Shown in pieces: positions 52,601-60,576 of a stretch of DNA of 64,000 nt. Origin of the DNA: Neochlamydia sp. S13. Lineage in GTDB: Bacteria > Chlamydiota > Chlamydiia > Chlamydiales > Parachlamydiaceae. How positions within the stretch are numbered: position 1 is the stretch's first letter; every line of letters starts with the position of its first letter. A model generated the notes under the pieces. It was not told where the DNA came from, ran no database searches, and was given only the letters and a program-made list of their open reading frames with translations. The position numbers and the translations under genes were made by a program. The stretch is taken from contig NZ_AP017977.1 in assembly GCF_000648235.2 (NCBI RefSeq), forward strand, positions 1,550,001 to 1,614,000. Reading direction: 5' to 3'.

Positions 52601-55335
52601 TTCCTCGAGAAAAAATCACTATATGTACAGGCCCTTCAGGGTCAGGAAAAACCTCTTTAGCCTTTGACACTATCTATGCCGAAGGGCAAAGACGTTATAT
52701 CGATTCCCTTTCCCCTTACGCACGCCAATTTGTTAAGCAGATGCCTAAGCCTAAGGTAGGTTATGTAGGAGGGCTTTCACCCGCGATTGCTATTGAGCAA
52801 AAAGCGCACGCAGGTAATCCTCGCAGCACAATTGGCACTATGACTGAGTTGTATGACTATCTGCGCATCCTTTATGCACGCATGGGAACGCCTCACTGCC
52901 CAGAAACAGGTGAGGTGATTAAAGCGATTAGCAAAGATCATGTAGTGGATCGTGTGATGAACTATCCTTTAGGAGAAAAAATCCAAGTTTTAGCTCCTAT
53001 TGAAGGGAAAAAAAATGAACGATTTGAAGAAGTTATCTCTCGTCTTCAACGGCAAGGTTTCCTACGCGTGCGCCTAAATGGTGAATTTTTTGATCTAGAG
53101 CAAGAAGGTCTTAGCTTAGCTTTCGATCGTAAACGCAAAAATGAGTTATTATTAGTTATCGACCGCTTAAAGATCAATCCCACGATTAAAAACCGCCTAG
53201 CAGAAGCGGTGGAGACAGCTACCCATATAAGCGGTGGCAAAATTGTTATTCTTCGTGAAAACCAGCAAAATGTCTTTTTCAATTTAGCATTTGCTGTAGA
53301 AAGCACAGGAAAATCTTATCCAGAAATAACCCCTCATACCTTTGCTTTTAACAATGCTGAAGGAATGTGCCCGGAGTGCTTGGGTTTAGGATATCAATAT
53401 GGCGCTAATTTAATACAAAAGCCTGAGATGATGGAACAATCGGTTGCCGGCCTGATGTATTATCTATGGCAGGATCTTTATAACTCTGCTGCCTTTGCTT
53501 GGGTAGAAGCATTTTTGGAAGCAGAGGGTATTGATCTGCTCGCTCCTCTTTTTATGCTACCTACTAAACAGCTCCACCTGATTTTAAATGGCTCCCCTGA
53601 AGATAAGTGGTATACAGCTACAAACGGCTTAAAATTTCGCTGGACAGGAATCAACCATGTATTAGCCAAGGCTGGGCGCAGTGCACAATCTCCACTACGC
53701 GAACTTATTACACCTCTTTTGGAAGAGCATAAATGCATTTCCTGTCAAGGAGATAGACTCAACGCTTTAGCTCGCCATGTGACTATTCAAGGCCTATCTA
53801 TTAGCAAATTATGTAGTATGCCTGTGGATAACTCTCTTAATTTCATTGAAAAACTTGTCATTAGCCAACAAGACAATAAAATTTTGGAAGAAGTTCACCT
53901 TCAACTTCTCAATAGATTACGTTTTCTAGCGGCAGTAGGTCTAGGCTATATAGCCTTAGATCGGCGTGCACCCACTTTAAGTGGCGGCGAGGCACAGCGT
54001 ATTCGCCTGGCGCGCCAATTAGGAAGTGGACTAACAGGAGTATTGTATGTTCTAGATGAGCCTACGATCGGCTTACATCCAAGAGATAATGAGCGCTTAA
54101 ATCTAGCCCTCGAGCAACTTAAGGAACTTGGTAACACTTTACTAATGGTCGAACATGATCCTTTAACGATCGCAAAAGCTGATTATATTCTCGATTTTGG
54201 TCCTCAGGCAGGAACCTTAGGCGGCCATGTCACGGCACAAGGAACTTTTAAACAGATTATAAAAAACCCACGCTCACTGACAGGTAAGTATTTATCCGGC
54301 AAGCTCACTATTCCCATGCTTGCAAAAAGGCGCTCTCTTAAAAATGGCATGCTACAAATCAGGGAAGCTAAAGTCAACAATTTAAAATCTATCCATCTAG
54401 ATATCCCTATAGGCGCTCTTACCATTTTAACAGGGGTTTCCGGTTCAGGTAAATCTACGTTGATGCACCAAGTTATTCAACCAGCAGTCCAAAAAGGCCT
54501 TTATAAATCTTATGAAATTTCTGCCGATATAGCAAAAGTGGAAGGAATTGAAAATTTTGATAAAGTGATTACTATTGATCAAAACCCTTTAGGCCATACC
54601 GTGCGCTCAGATGTAGGAACTTACGTCGACCTACTGGCACGCTTACGTGATTTCTTTTCCTCTCTTCCTGCTGCCAAGGCCAAAGGATTACAAGGTAAGC
54701 ACTTTAGCTATAATCATCGAAGGGGTATGTGCACCCATTGTTGGGGAATGGGCTATAAACGTATCGAAATGCATTTTTTACCCCCTATACGGGTAGCGTG
54801 TGAAGAGTGTCAGGGTCAACGCTTAAATCCTGTTAGCTTAGAAATTACTTATAAAGGAAAAAATTTTGGCCAATACCTAAGCTTAACCATTAACGAAGCA
54901 CGCCATGTATTCGAAAGTCATCCTCGCATTGCTAAGATTTTAGATACATTAATTGCGGTAGGTTTAGGCTATTTGAAATTAGGCCAAGAAACCGTAAGTT
55001 TATCGGGTGGAGAGGCCCAACGTCTTAAGTTGAGTCGTGAGCTTACCAAACGCTCTACAGGTAAGACTCTTTACCTATTAGATGAACCTACGACAGGGCT
55101 ACATAGCGATGACATTAAAAAATTATTGATAGTTTTACATAAGTTAGTAGATAAAGGCAACACGATGATTGTCATTGAACATAATATAGATGTCATTAAA
55201 AATGGAGACTTTATCGTTGATTTAGGGCCAGAAGCAGGAGAAAGAGGAGGAGAAATTGTTGCAATCGGTACCCCCGAAGAAATTGCTCAAAACCCCACCT
55301 CTATTACCGGAAAATATTTAAAAAATTTAATTTAA
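49639..55335 (+). CDS. uvrA: Double-length UvrA (two fused excinuclease A subunits)
   Basis: UvrA finds DNA lesions and loads UvrB in nucleotide excision repair. Ordinary UvrA has ~940 residues and two ABC ATPase modules; this 1,898-residue chain holds two complete UvrAs, hence four modules. Walker A motifs are GVSGSGKSS (~33), GVSGSGKSS (~640), GPSGSGKTS (~995) and GVSGSGKST (~1600). ABC signatures LSGGEAQR occur four times (~490, ~830, ~1440, ~1795). Zinc-finger cysteines are present in both halves (CPSCNGLG, CPACNGER, CPQCGGMG; CPECLGLG, CISCQGDR, CTHCWGMG). The second copy begins near residue 970. Such a fusion, effectively the UvrA dimer in one chain, is typical of chlamydiae. The halves differ in sequence, so this is an old duplication. 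Confidence 0.97.
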   Translation: MDHKQIILKNVKVHNLKAVDLQLNTNELIVFSGVSGSGKSSLAFDTIYMEGQRRYVESLSTFARRQLGEMAKPDLEHASGISPTISIEQKTAGRNPRSTVGTMTEIYDYLRVLYARVGIPHCPVSGEPVAPQSRERIIKSIQSLPSNTKLIVLAPYAKAKKAEFKEDFQDLMRKGFTKARVDGKIVTLQHESGLDGSVSHDVDVVIDRLAINMENNSRIAEAITTALDLGNGVCSILDVQTDEEKLFSTHAYSPKSGLSYSSLEPHDFSFNSPSGACPSCNGLGIVNEFDLEQIMDPNLSIAQDCCSIASSYQTVRYGNIYNNLANMHSFNVHTPWKKLSEKAKKVFLYGVEKKWTRMHFVHPITGAKWVDNIQWKGVLHEAHTRFAEAKSDSYRTKMLKLMHTQRCPACNGERLKPYPAATLLNGKRISQLGAMTIAECYEFFSNLPLSAQDELIAAELIKEIRERLQFLIEVGLHYLNLDRTAPTLSGGEAQRVRLASQIGCGLVGITYVLDEPSIGLHPRDNKKLIATLKRLRDMGNTVIVVEHDEETIWEADHIVDFGPGPGTRGGEIVYKGDVKGLLESEKSLTGQYLSGRLAIAIPKKRRKIKKEHILIKGATHHNLKNVDAKIPLGVFIAVTGVSGSGKSSLITDILYPALSNALHESEYPVGGHKEIVGIDKIDKVIAIDQSPIGRNPRSNPATYIKLFDDIRDLFTQLPESQARGYKPGRFSFNVKEGSCPQCGGMGMVKIDMDFMEDAWIDCPLCKKRRFDQETLSVLYKGKSIYDVLEMEVLEALEFFANIPSIYHKLETLQKVGMEYIKLGQSSTTLSGGEAQRIKLAKELARPASGHTFYIFDEPTTGLHFHDIKHLLTVLQELVDRGHTVLVIEHNMDIVKTADWIIDIGPEGGIHGGKIFAAGTPEQIARLESPTGRALQEILHHDIAERITKAVQASKHNLIHYKERQKHFIKEITVTDAEQNNLKSISLSIPREKITICTGPSGSGKTSLAFDTIYAEGQRRYIDSLSPYARQFVKQMPKPKVGYVGGLSPAIAIEQKAHAGNPRSTIGTMTELYDYLRILYARMGTPHCPETGEVIKAISKDHVVDRVMNYPLGEKIQVLAPIEGKKNERFEEVISRLQRQGFLRVRLNGEFFDLEQEGLSLAFDRKRKNELLLVIDRLKINPTIKNRLAEAVETATHISGGKIVILRENQQNVFFNLAFAVESTGKSYPEITPHTFAFNNAEGMCPECLGLGYQYGANLIQKPEMMEQSVAGLMYYLWQDLYNSAAFAWVEAFLEAEGIDLLAPLFMLPTKQLHLILNGSPEDKWYTATNGLKFRWTGINHVLAKAGRSAQSPLRELITPLLEEHKCISCQGDRLNALARHVTIQGLSISKLCSMPVDNSLNFIEKLVISQQDNKILEEVHLQLLNRLRFLAAVGLGYIALDRRAPTLSGGEAQRIRLARQLGSGLTGVLYVLDEPTIGLHPRDNERLNLALEQLKELGNTLLMVEHDPLTIAKADYILDFGPQAGTLGGHVTAQGTFKQIIKNPRSLTGKYLSGKLTIPMLAKRRSLKNGMLQIREAKVNNLKSIHLDIPIGALTILTGVSGSGKSTLMHQVIQPAVQKGLYKSYEISADIAKVEGIENFDKVITIDQNPLGHTVRSDVGTYVDLLARLRDFFSSLPAAKAKGLQGKHFSYNHRRGMCTHCWGMGYKRIEMHFLPPIRVACEECQGQRLNPVSLEITYKGKNFGQYLSLTINEARHVFESHPRIAKILDTLIAVGLGYLKLGQETVSLSGGEAQRLKLSRELTKRSTGKTLYLLDEPTTGLHSDDIKKLLIVLHKLVDKGNTMIVIEHNIDVIKNGDFIVDLGPEAGERGGEIVAIGTPEEIAQNPTSITGKYLKNLI

Positions 55336-55432
55336 AAAATTACCCTTAACTCTCTGCTCACTGGGCCTTAGACTTTCCTATTCATTTAAGACTACAAATT
55401 AGCTGTTCACTATTTTAAAAATTAATTTCAAT

Positions 55433-55954
55433 ATGCATTCAGCTTATCTCTTATTTTTGCTATTAATGCATACAGTTTTACCTTTAAAGGCTGGAACAAT
55501 CCCTATCGAATTAGAGATAGCCTTTACGGAGGAAGAGCGCGCCTGGGGCTTAATGCAACGCTCCCATCTACCAGAGAATCGAGGAATGTTGTTTTACTTT
55601 CCTAAAGGGAATCTTTGGATGTTCAATACTTTAATAGACCTTTCAGCAGCTTTCTTAGATGACAAAGGTAGCATCTTAGAGATAGCCGAGCTAAAATCTT
55701 ATCCTGAAATGATGGATCCCCATAGACCTGTAAATAAATTAAGCGAGATGTGGAAATATCCTGCAGATGATAAAATATTTTTATTCTTTTTGCAAAAAAG
55801 TAAAGCTCTACCTACGGGAACTTATTATATTTTAGAGATGAATAAAAAATGGTTCAAAAAAAAGGGAGTAACTGTAGGAGACAAAGTCGTGTGGCATTTA
55901 AATTCTTCCCAAGCCTCTATAGTAAAGCTCTCTTCCCCTTCGACAGGTAAATAA
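55433..55954 (+). CDS. DUF192-family exported protein
   Basis: A 173-residue protein with a signal peptide (residues 1-~20, YLLFLLLMHTVLPLKAG) and a DUF192 domain: EEERAWGLMQRSHLPENRGM (~40), LFYFPKGNLWMFNTLIDLSA (~58) and AFLDDKGSILEIAEL. DUF192 proteins are small, secreted or periplasmic, and of unknown function. The family usually has WMKNTxIPLD where this one has WMFNTLIDLS. It lies 97 bp after uvrA on the same strand and may be a separate transcript. Confidence 0.85.
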   Translation: MHSAYLLFLLLMHTVLPLKAGTIPIELEIAFTEEERAWGLMQRSHLPENRGMLFYFPKGNLWMFNTLIDLSAAFLDDKGSILEIAELKSYPEMMDPHRPVNKLSEMWKYPADDKIFLFFLQKSKALPTGTYYILEMNKKWFKKKGVTVGDKVVWHLNSSQASIVKLSSPSTGK

Positions 55955-56167
55955 GCGCTTTAATTAAGAATGGTTAATCATATATTTAACCAAAAACGGA
56001 GCGACCATACGTTTTAAGGAAAAAAGCTTAAAAAAAGTATAAAAAAATATCTTTTTCTTTGGCAAAGGTGATTCATTAATTTTTTATTGATAGAAAATAT
56101 TTCTCCCCTTAGATTAGAGAAATAAATTTAGCCCTAACATAAAAGTAGATAAACAACTAAGGACAGC

Positions 56168-56536
56168 ATGGCAAAACCTCTCGTTACCAAAAAGAAAGCA
56201 GATGCAATCTCAAATGGAGCTTTTCTTGTAGGGCTTGGCATCTTATTATACACTCATGATTGGTGGCCAGGTATTCTCCTTGTCCTATGGATAGCCGTTC
56301 TATTAAGGCAGTATTTAACAGGAAGAGTTTATGATACAATTATTTCAACTATTATCCTGTTAGGCTTGTTTCTAGTCTCCTTTATCAAAATAAATTGGTC
56401 TGTCATCATTCCTATTTTATTTGTTATCGGGGGCACTTATCTAATATTCCGAGAATATTTTTATGCAGATGAAATCATAGAAGAGCAGATCCTAGATGAA
56501 CGCTCTGATAGGGCTAACGAGCACAAGGAAGATTAA
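56168..56536 (+). CDS. Small multi-pass membrane protein
   Basis: A 122-residue protein with AAGGA in front of its ATG. Three or four hydrophobic segments (AFLVGLGILLYTHDWWPGIL ~18, LVLWIAVLLR ~38, IISTIILLGLFLVSFI ~58, IIPILFVIGGTYLIF ~80) are followed by a charged cytoplasmic tail (EQILDERSDRANEHKED). Family unknown. It is on the same strand as the DUF192 gene, 213 bp away. Confidence 0.7.
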   Translation: MAKPLVTKKKADAISNGAFLVGLGILLYTHDWWPGILLVLWIAVLLRQYLTGRVYDTIISTIILLGLFLVSFIKINWSVIIPILFVIGGTYLIFREYFYADEIIEEQILDERSDRANEHKED

Positions 56537-56948
56537 CAAAACTTCTTTGAATGTCATTCAAGGCATAATACTTAAGCTGGCTATATTACCTATAGGCACG
56601 TGGCTATTACGAAGCAAAAAAGGGTAAGGTGTAGGTGGCAGCAGGCCCGCAAAAGCTTAATAAAAAAGAGTAGGGGCTTTTTGCTCTTGAAGCTAGCGAA
56701 TAATTATTTAAAAGCCTATTTAGAAGCAAGAGGCCCTAGCATCAATAATACTTAGCAGCAAGCTCCATTTTACTTAAGCTTTATCTAGCAAATAGGTTAG
56801 TGGATGAAGCTTATATCCATTATACGATTATGGCTACGGCTGATGAAAGTTCATAGGCAAGCTACTTCTTGCCAAGGGGACTTTTAAGCAACTCTAAAAA
56901 ATCTAAAAAAAATAAATTTTTCTTATACGTAAGGCTTTAAAAAATATT
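56537..56948. other. Intergenic region upstream of pknD
   Basis: About 410 bp with no supported gene. A weak AAGAG / CTCTT hairpin near 56668-56690 is the only structure noted. Confidence 0.4.
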
Positions 56949-59900
56949 GTGGAATTTTACTGTTCATATTGTCATCATCAATTTTCTCTTGAAAATCCCT
57001 CAGAGAAAGGTCGGCCAAAATTTTGCCCTTACTGCTCAACGCCCTTTCATAAAAAGCTTCAAGCTAAATCTCTGCCCCCTAATAAGCTGCCTCATGAGGA
57101 AGGCGATACAATGGCAACGGAAGCAGCCACTTCTTTTGTTTCCAGCCATCTGCCTGAAGAAAAGCAAGTTCAATTTTCTATCGGTAATTACAAAATCCTC
57201 GAAAGTATCGGCAAAGGAGGGATGGGAGAAGTTTTTTTAGCTTATGATACCTCCTGTGGACGCCGCCTAGCCCTTAAACGTATTCGTGAAGATCTACTTC
57301 AACATCCTCAAGTTCATCATCGTTTTTTAAAAGAAGCGCACATTACAAGCCAGCTGACTCATCCTGCTATTATTCCTATTTATTCTATTTATGCAGAGAA
57401 AAACCAGGCTTACTACACCATGCCTTTTGTGGAAGGAGAAACCCTAAAACAAGTTTTAAAGAATGCTAGGAAGCAAGATAAGTTAGGTCTAAAATCAGGA
57501 CAAACTAGTTCAATACCCTCCTTGATGCGCATTTTTCTTAGTCTATGCCAAGCAGTGGCGTATGCTCATTCCAAAGGTATTCTTCATAGAGATCTTAAAC
57601 TTGAAAATGTCATTGTAGGAAAATATGGCGAAACGGTGATCCTTGATTGGGGGCTAGCTCATCTTTTAAGAGCAGAAAGTGCAGAAGAGGAAATTTATCA
57701 AGAGCCTTCGCCAGATCTTAAACAGGGTTCTTTATATCATATTACGCGCCTTGGAAAAGTTGTGGGAACTATCGCTTATATGGCACCCGAAAGGGCTTTA
57801 GGCCAGCCAGCCACCTTTCAGACAGATATTTATTCACTGGGAGTGATTTTATACCAGATGTTAACCTTAAGGCATCCTTTCAAAAGAGGTTCTTTAAAAG
57901 ACTTTAGAAAAAATATGGCTCAAGAAAAGCTGTATGATCCTTTGGAAGTAGCTCCTTATCGTGATGTACCACGTATCCTCTCTAGAATTTCTTTAAAGTG
58001 TCTTGCTGTAGCCTTAGACCAACGTTATTCAACGGTTGACGATGTGATTCATGATCTAGAAACCTACCTCGAAGGCCGTTCTGAATGGTTTCAGATAACA
58101 GAATTACAAATAAGCAATAAAAACGACTGGGAATTTCAAGAAAATGTTTTAATTGCTGAATATACTGCCATTACGCGCGGGACGGAAATTTCTGATTGGG
58201 TCAGCTTGATGATTTCTAAAGATTCTTTCGCAGAAAATACTAAAATTGAAGCGCATGTTAAACTAGGAAAAAAATGCCACGGCATTGGCTTTCTTCTTAG
58301 TATTCCAGAAATTGCTGAGCGCGCGCACCTAAATGATGGCTATTGTTTATGGCTAGGTTCTCAATCTCATCGTTCCACGAAGCTGCTGCGCTCGGCAGTA
58401 GAGGTGATGCATCACCCTGATATTTTTTTGCAAGGAGAGGAGTGGTACCATATTCGCATCGAAAAAATCGATCAAAATATTCACTTTTATTTAAATAACA
58501 TTCATCAATTTTCATATATAAGTCATTTACCGTTAGCGGGCACTCACCTGGGGCTGCTGTCGAGCGACGCTGATTATGAAATTTCACCTCTTAGTATTTC
58601 AGTAGGAAGCCTTAATATCCGGGTTAATTGCCTGGCAGTTCCTGATGCGTTTCTTGCTCATAAAGATTATACCACAGCTTTAAGTGAATATCGACGTATC
58701 GGCTACTCCTTTCCGGGAACGGCTGAAGGCAGAGAAGCTATGTTTAGAGCTGGGATAACACTTCTTGAGCAAGCTCGCAACAATCATAGCGCAGAAAAAA
58801 AACAGCAACTTTATGAAGACTCTTTAGAAGAATTCTGGAAATTGCATTCTACTCCTGGTGCCCCCCTAGAATATTTAGGTAAAGCTCTCGTTTATCAGGC
58901 GTTAGATGACCCCGATGAAGAAATCAAATGTTTTGAGCTAGCGTATCGTCGCTACCCTCAACATCCTCTTCTTCCAGTGCTTGAAGAACAAATCCTTTAT
59001 CGCATGCTTGAAAGTTCCAGGCATAATCGTAAAGCTACCTATCAATTTATATTATTTGTTCTACGCTACCTTCCTTCTATCATCTCGCAAAACAATGTTA
59101 GAAAGCTATTTCATAGCTTGCAAAGGCATTGGGAGCCCTTACATTTTATGTTAAATGAAAAGGAGATTGCTAAATCTGAAAAATTGAAAAATTTTGACTT
59201 TGCTATCCATCTTGCCTTTTGGACAGCCAAGCCTTATACCTTAAGTGAAATCCTAGATGATCTTACTAAGCTTGAGCCTATTCCCTTAACCTTATGCACT
59301 AACGCTATTTATGCTCTTATCGAGCTTGGCAGCTATGCCCTTGCCAAAGTTAAGTTGAACGAGTTAAATAAAAAAATTTCTTCTTCTCAAGTGCTTTTAC
59401 ATGAAACAGAGCTTCTTACAATTGCTATAAAAGTTTACCAGCAGCCTATCGAAAAATGTTTGGATCAACTACTTACACTATTACCTAAGCGCTCCCTTGA
59501 AAAAAGCGAGCTTCGAGCTTTAACCCATCTTATCAGATTTGCCATTAAGAAACACAACTACCCTTTTATTTTCGAAGCCGTAAAAAAAATGCATTCCTTT
59601 ACCTTAGATACCGAAACTTCTATTGGGCTTAATTGTGCCTTGATTTTTGCTCATCTTGCTGAAAAAAATTGGGAAAAAGCGGGTGAATTGCTGCAACAAT
59701 ATCCTCTTGAAATTATCAATCAAGAGTGGCATCCTCTCCACCTATTCTACGGCATATGGCTATACATGACTAAAGGCAAAGAAAGAGCCTACCTACACTT
59801 TTCAGAGGTATTAGAGGCTCCTTTTCCTCGTTCGTGGACTCTATTTAGCCATATGATGACTTTTAAAATCGATGAAAATCCTGCCTGGTTGAATAAAGCT

Positions 59901-60026
59901 TTCGCGTGGGAAAAGCGTCAACTCTATTCACAAGCCGCCTTTTTTTTCCATTGTATTGGCGATCAAGAAAAACATGCTTATTACTCTCGCCTTGAAGCCC
60001 AGCAATATGTTTATGCTAAAGTCTAG
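56949..60026 (+). CDS. pknD: Serine/threonine protein kinase PknD
   Basis: A 1,025-residue multidomain kinase. A zinc-ribbon-like N-terminus (CSYC at 5-8, CPYC at 26-29) supports the GTG start at 56949; without it, ATG at codon 55 would be the next choice. The kinase domain (~78-375) is complete: glycine loop IGKGGMGEVFLAYD, ALKRI lysine, HRDLKLENVIVG catalytic loop (~214), LDWGLAHL (DWG instead of DFG, ~232) and MAPERALGQPA. Residues ~390-580 resemble a LamG/concanavalin-like beta-sandwich (HGIGFLLSIPEIAER; WYHIRIEKIDQNIHFYLNN), and ~585-1025 is a TPR-like helical solenoid. Chlamydial PknD has this plan and is likewise followed by valS. Substrates are unknown; the PP2C at 37.3 kb could oppose it. 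Confidence 0.93.
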   Translation: MEFYCSYCHHQFSLENPSEKGRPKFCPYCSTPFHKKLQAKSLPPNKLPHEEGDTMATEAATSFVSSHLPEEKQVQFSIGNYKILESIGKGGMGEVFLAYDTSCGRRLALKRIREDLLQHPQVHHRFLKEAHITSQLTHPAIIPIYSIYAEKNQAYYTMPFVEGETLKQVLKNARKQDKLGLKSGQTSSIPSLMRIFLSLCQAVAYAHSKGILHRDLKLENVIVGKYGETVILDWGLAHLLRAESAEEEIYQEPSPDLKQGSLYHITRLGKVVGTIAYMAPERALGQPATFQTDIYSLGVILYQMLTLRHPFKRGSLKDFRKNMAQEKLYDPLEVAPYRDVPRILSRISLKCLAVALDQRYSTVDDVIHDLETYLEGRSEWFQITELQISNKNDWEFQENVLIAEYTAITRGTEISDWVSLMISKDSFAENTKIEAHVKLGKKCHGIGFLLSIPEIAERAHLNDGYCLWLGSQSHRSTKLLRSAVEVMHHPDIFLQGEEWYHIRIEKIDQNIHFYLNNIHQFSYISHLPLAGTHLGLLSSDADYEISPLSISVGSLNIRVNCLAVPDAFLAHKDYTTALSEYRRIGYSFPGTAEGREAMFRAGITLLEQARNNHSAEKKQQLYEDSLEEFWKLHSTPGAPLEYLGKALVYQALDDPDEEIKCFELAYRRYPQHPLLPVLEEQILYRMLESSRHNRKATYQFILFVLRYLPSIISQNNVRKLFHSLQRHWEPLHFMLNEKEIAKSEKLKNFDFAIHLAFWTAKPYTLSEILDDLTKLEPIPLTLCTNAIYALIELGSYALAKVKLNELNKKISSSQVLLHETELLTIAIKVYQQPIEKCLDQLLTLLPKRSLEKSELRALTHLIRFAIKKHNYPFIFEAVKKMHSFTLDTETSIGLNCALIFAHLAEKNWEKAGELLQQYPLEIINQEWHPLHLFYGIWLYMTKGKERAYLHFSEVLEAPFPRSWTLFSHMMTFKIDENPAWLNKAFAWEKRQLYSQAAFFFHCIGDQEKHAYYSRLEAQQYVYAKV

Positions 60027-60576
60027 AGCTAGTCTCTTTTTCATCTATCGCTAAGAATCTTTAAGCTAGCTAGGCAAACCATCATCTTTCAAGAATTATT
60101 CTTAAAAGAAGATAGGCGTCAATTAAGCTAACCAAGCTTACAGAAATGGACCCCTATAAATTTATAGTTTATTGATTTAATACCCATAAATAATTTCAAA
60201 ATCAAACGCTCATAAAAAATTTTATCGAACCTAATCGTTTAAGCCCTGTTAATTATCTTAATCTACCCACCTTTTTTCTTAAAATTTTGTTTATCTAAGA
60301 AATTCATTATTTTCTAATTTTATTGCGATAGCCCATTTTTAAACCTTGGGTGCCCAGCTTGCTAAACACATCCTGTGAAAGGCACTTTTAATTTCCCCTC
60401 TTATTTATAGAAAAATAATTTTAAATATTTTAACAATTGTTTGTTAACCACTTACATTGCCTAGTTGCTTAGATTAAAATAAAAACAGCTTAGCTTCCTT
60501 AAAAATCTTACAAAATGCATCTATTAAAAAATCGCGGCTTAGCTATAATCATGCTCTTCTATAAAATTGAGAGTTT
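60027..60576. other. Intergenic region upstream of valS
   Basis: About 550 bp, AT-rich, without a gene. A perfect 14-bp palindrome CTATAAATTTATAG is at 60154-60167. No T-box or other leader structure is recognised. Confidence 0.45.

Noticed and set aside
49639-55335. uvrA as an assembly error joining two genes
   Set aside because: The two halves are clearly diverged and a double-length UvrA is normal in chlamydiae.
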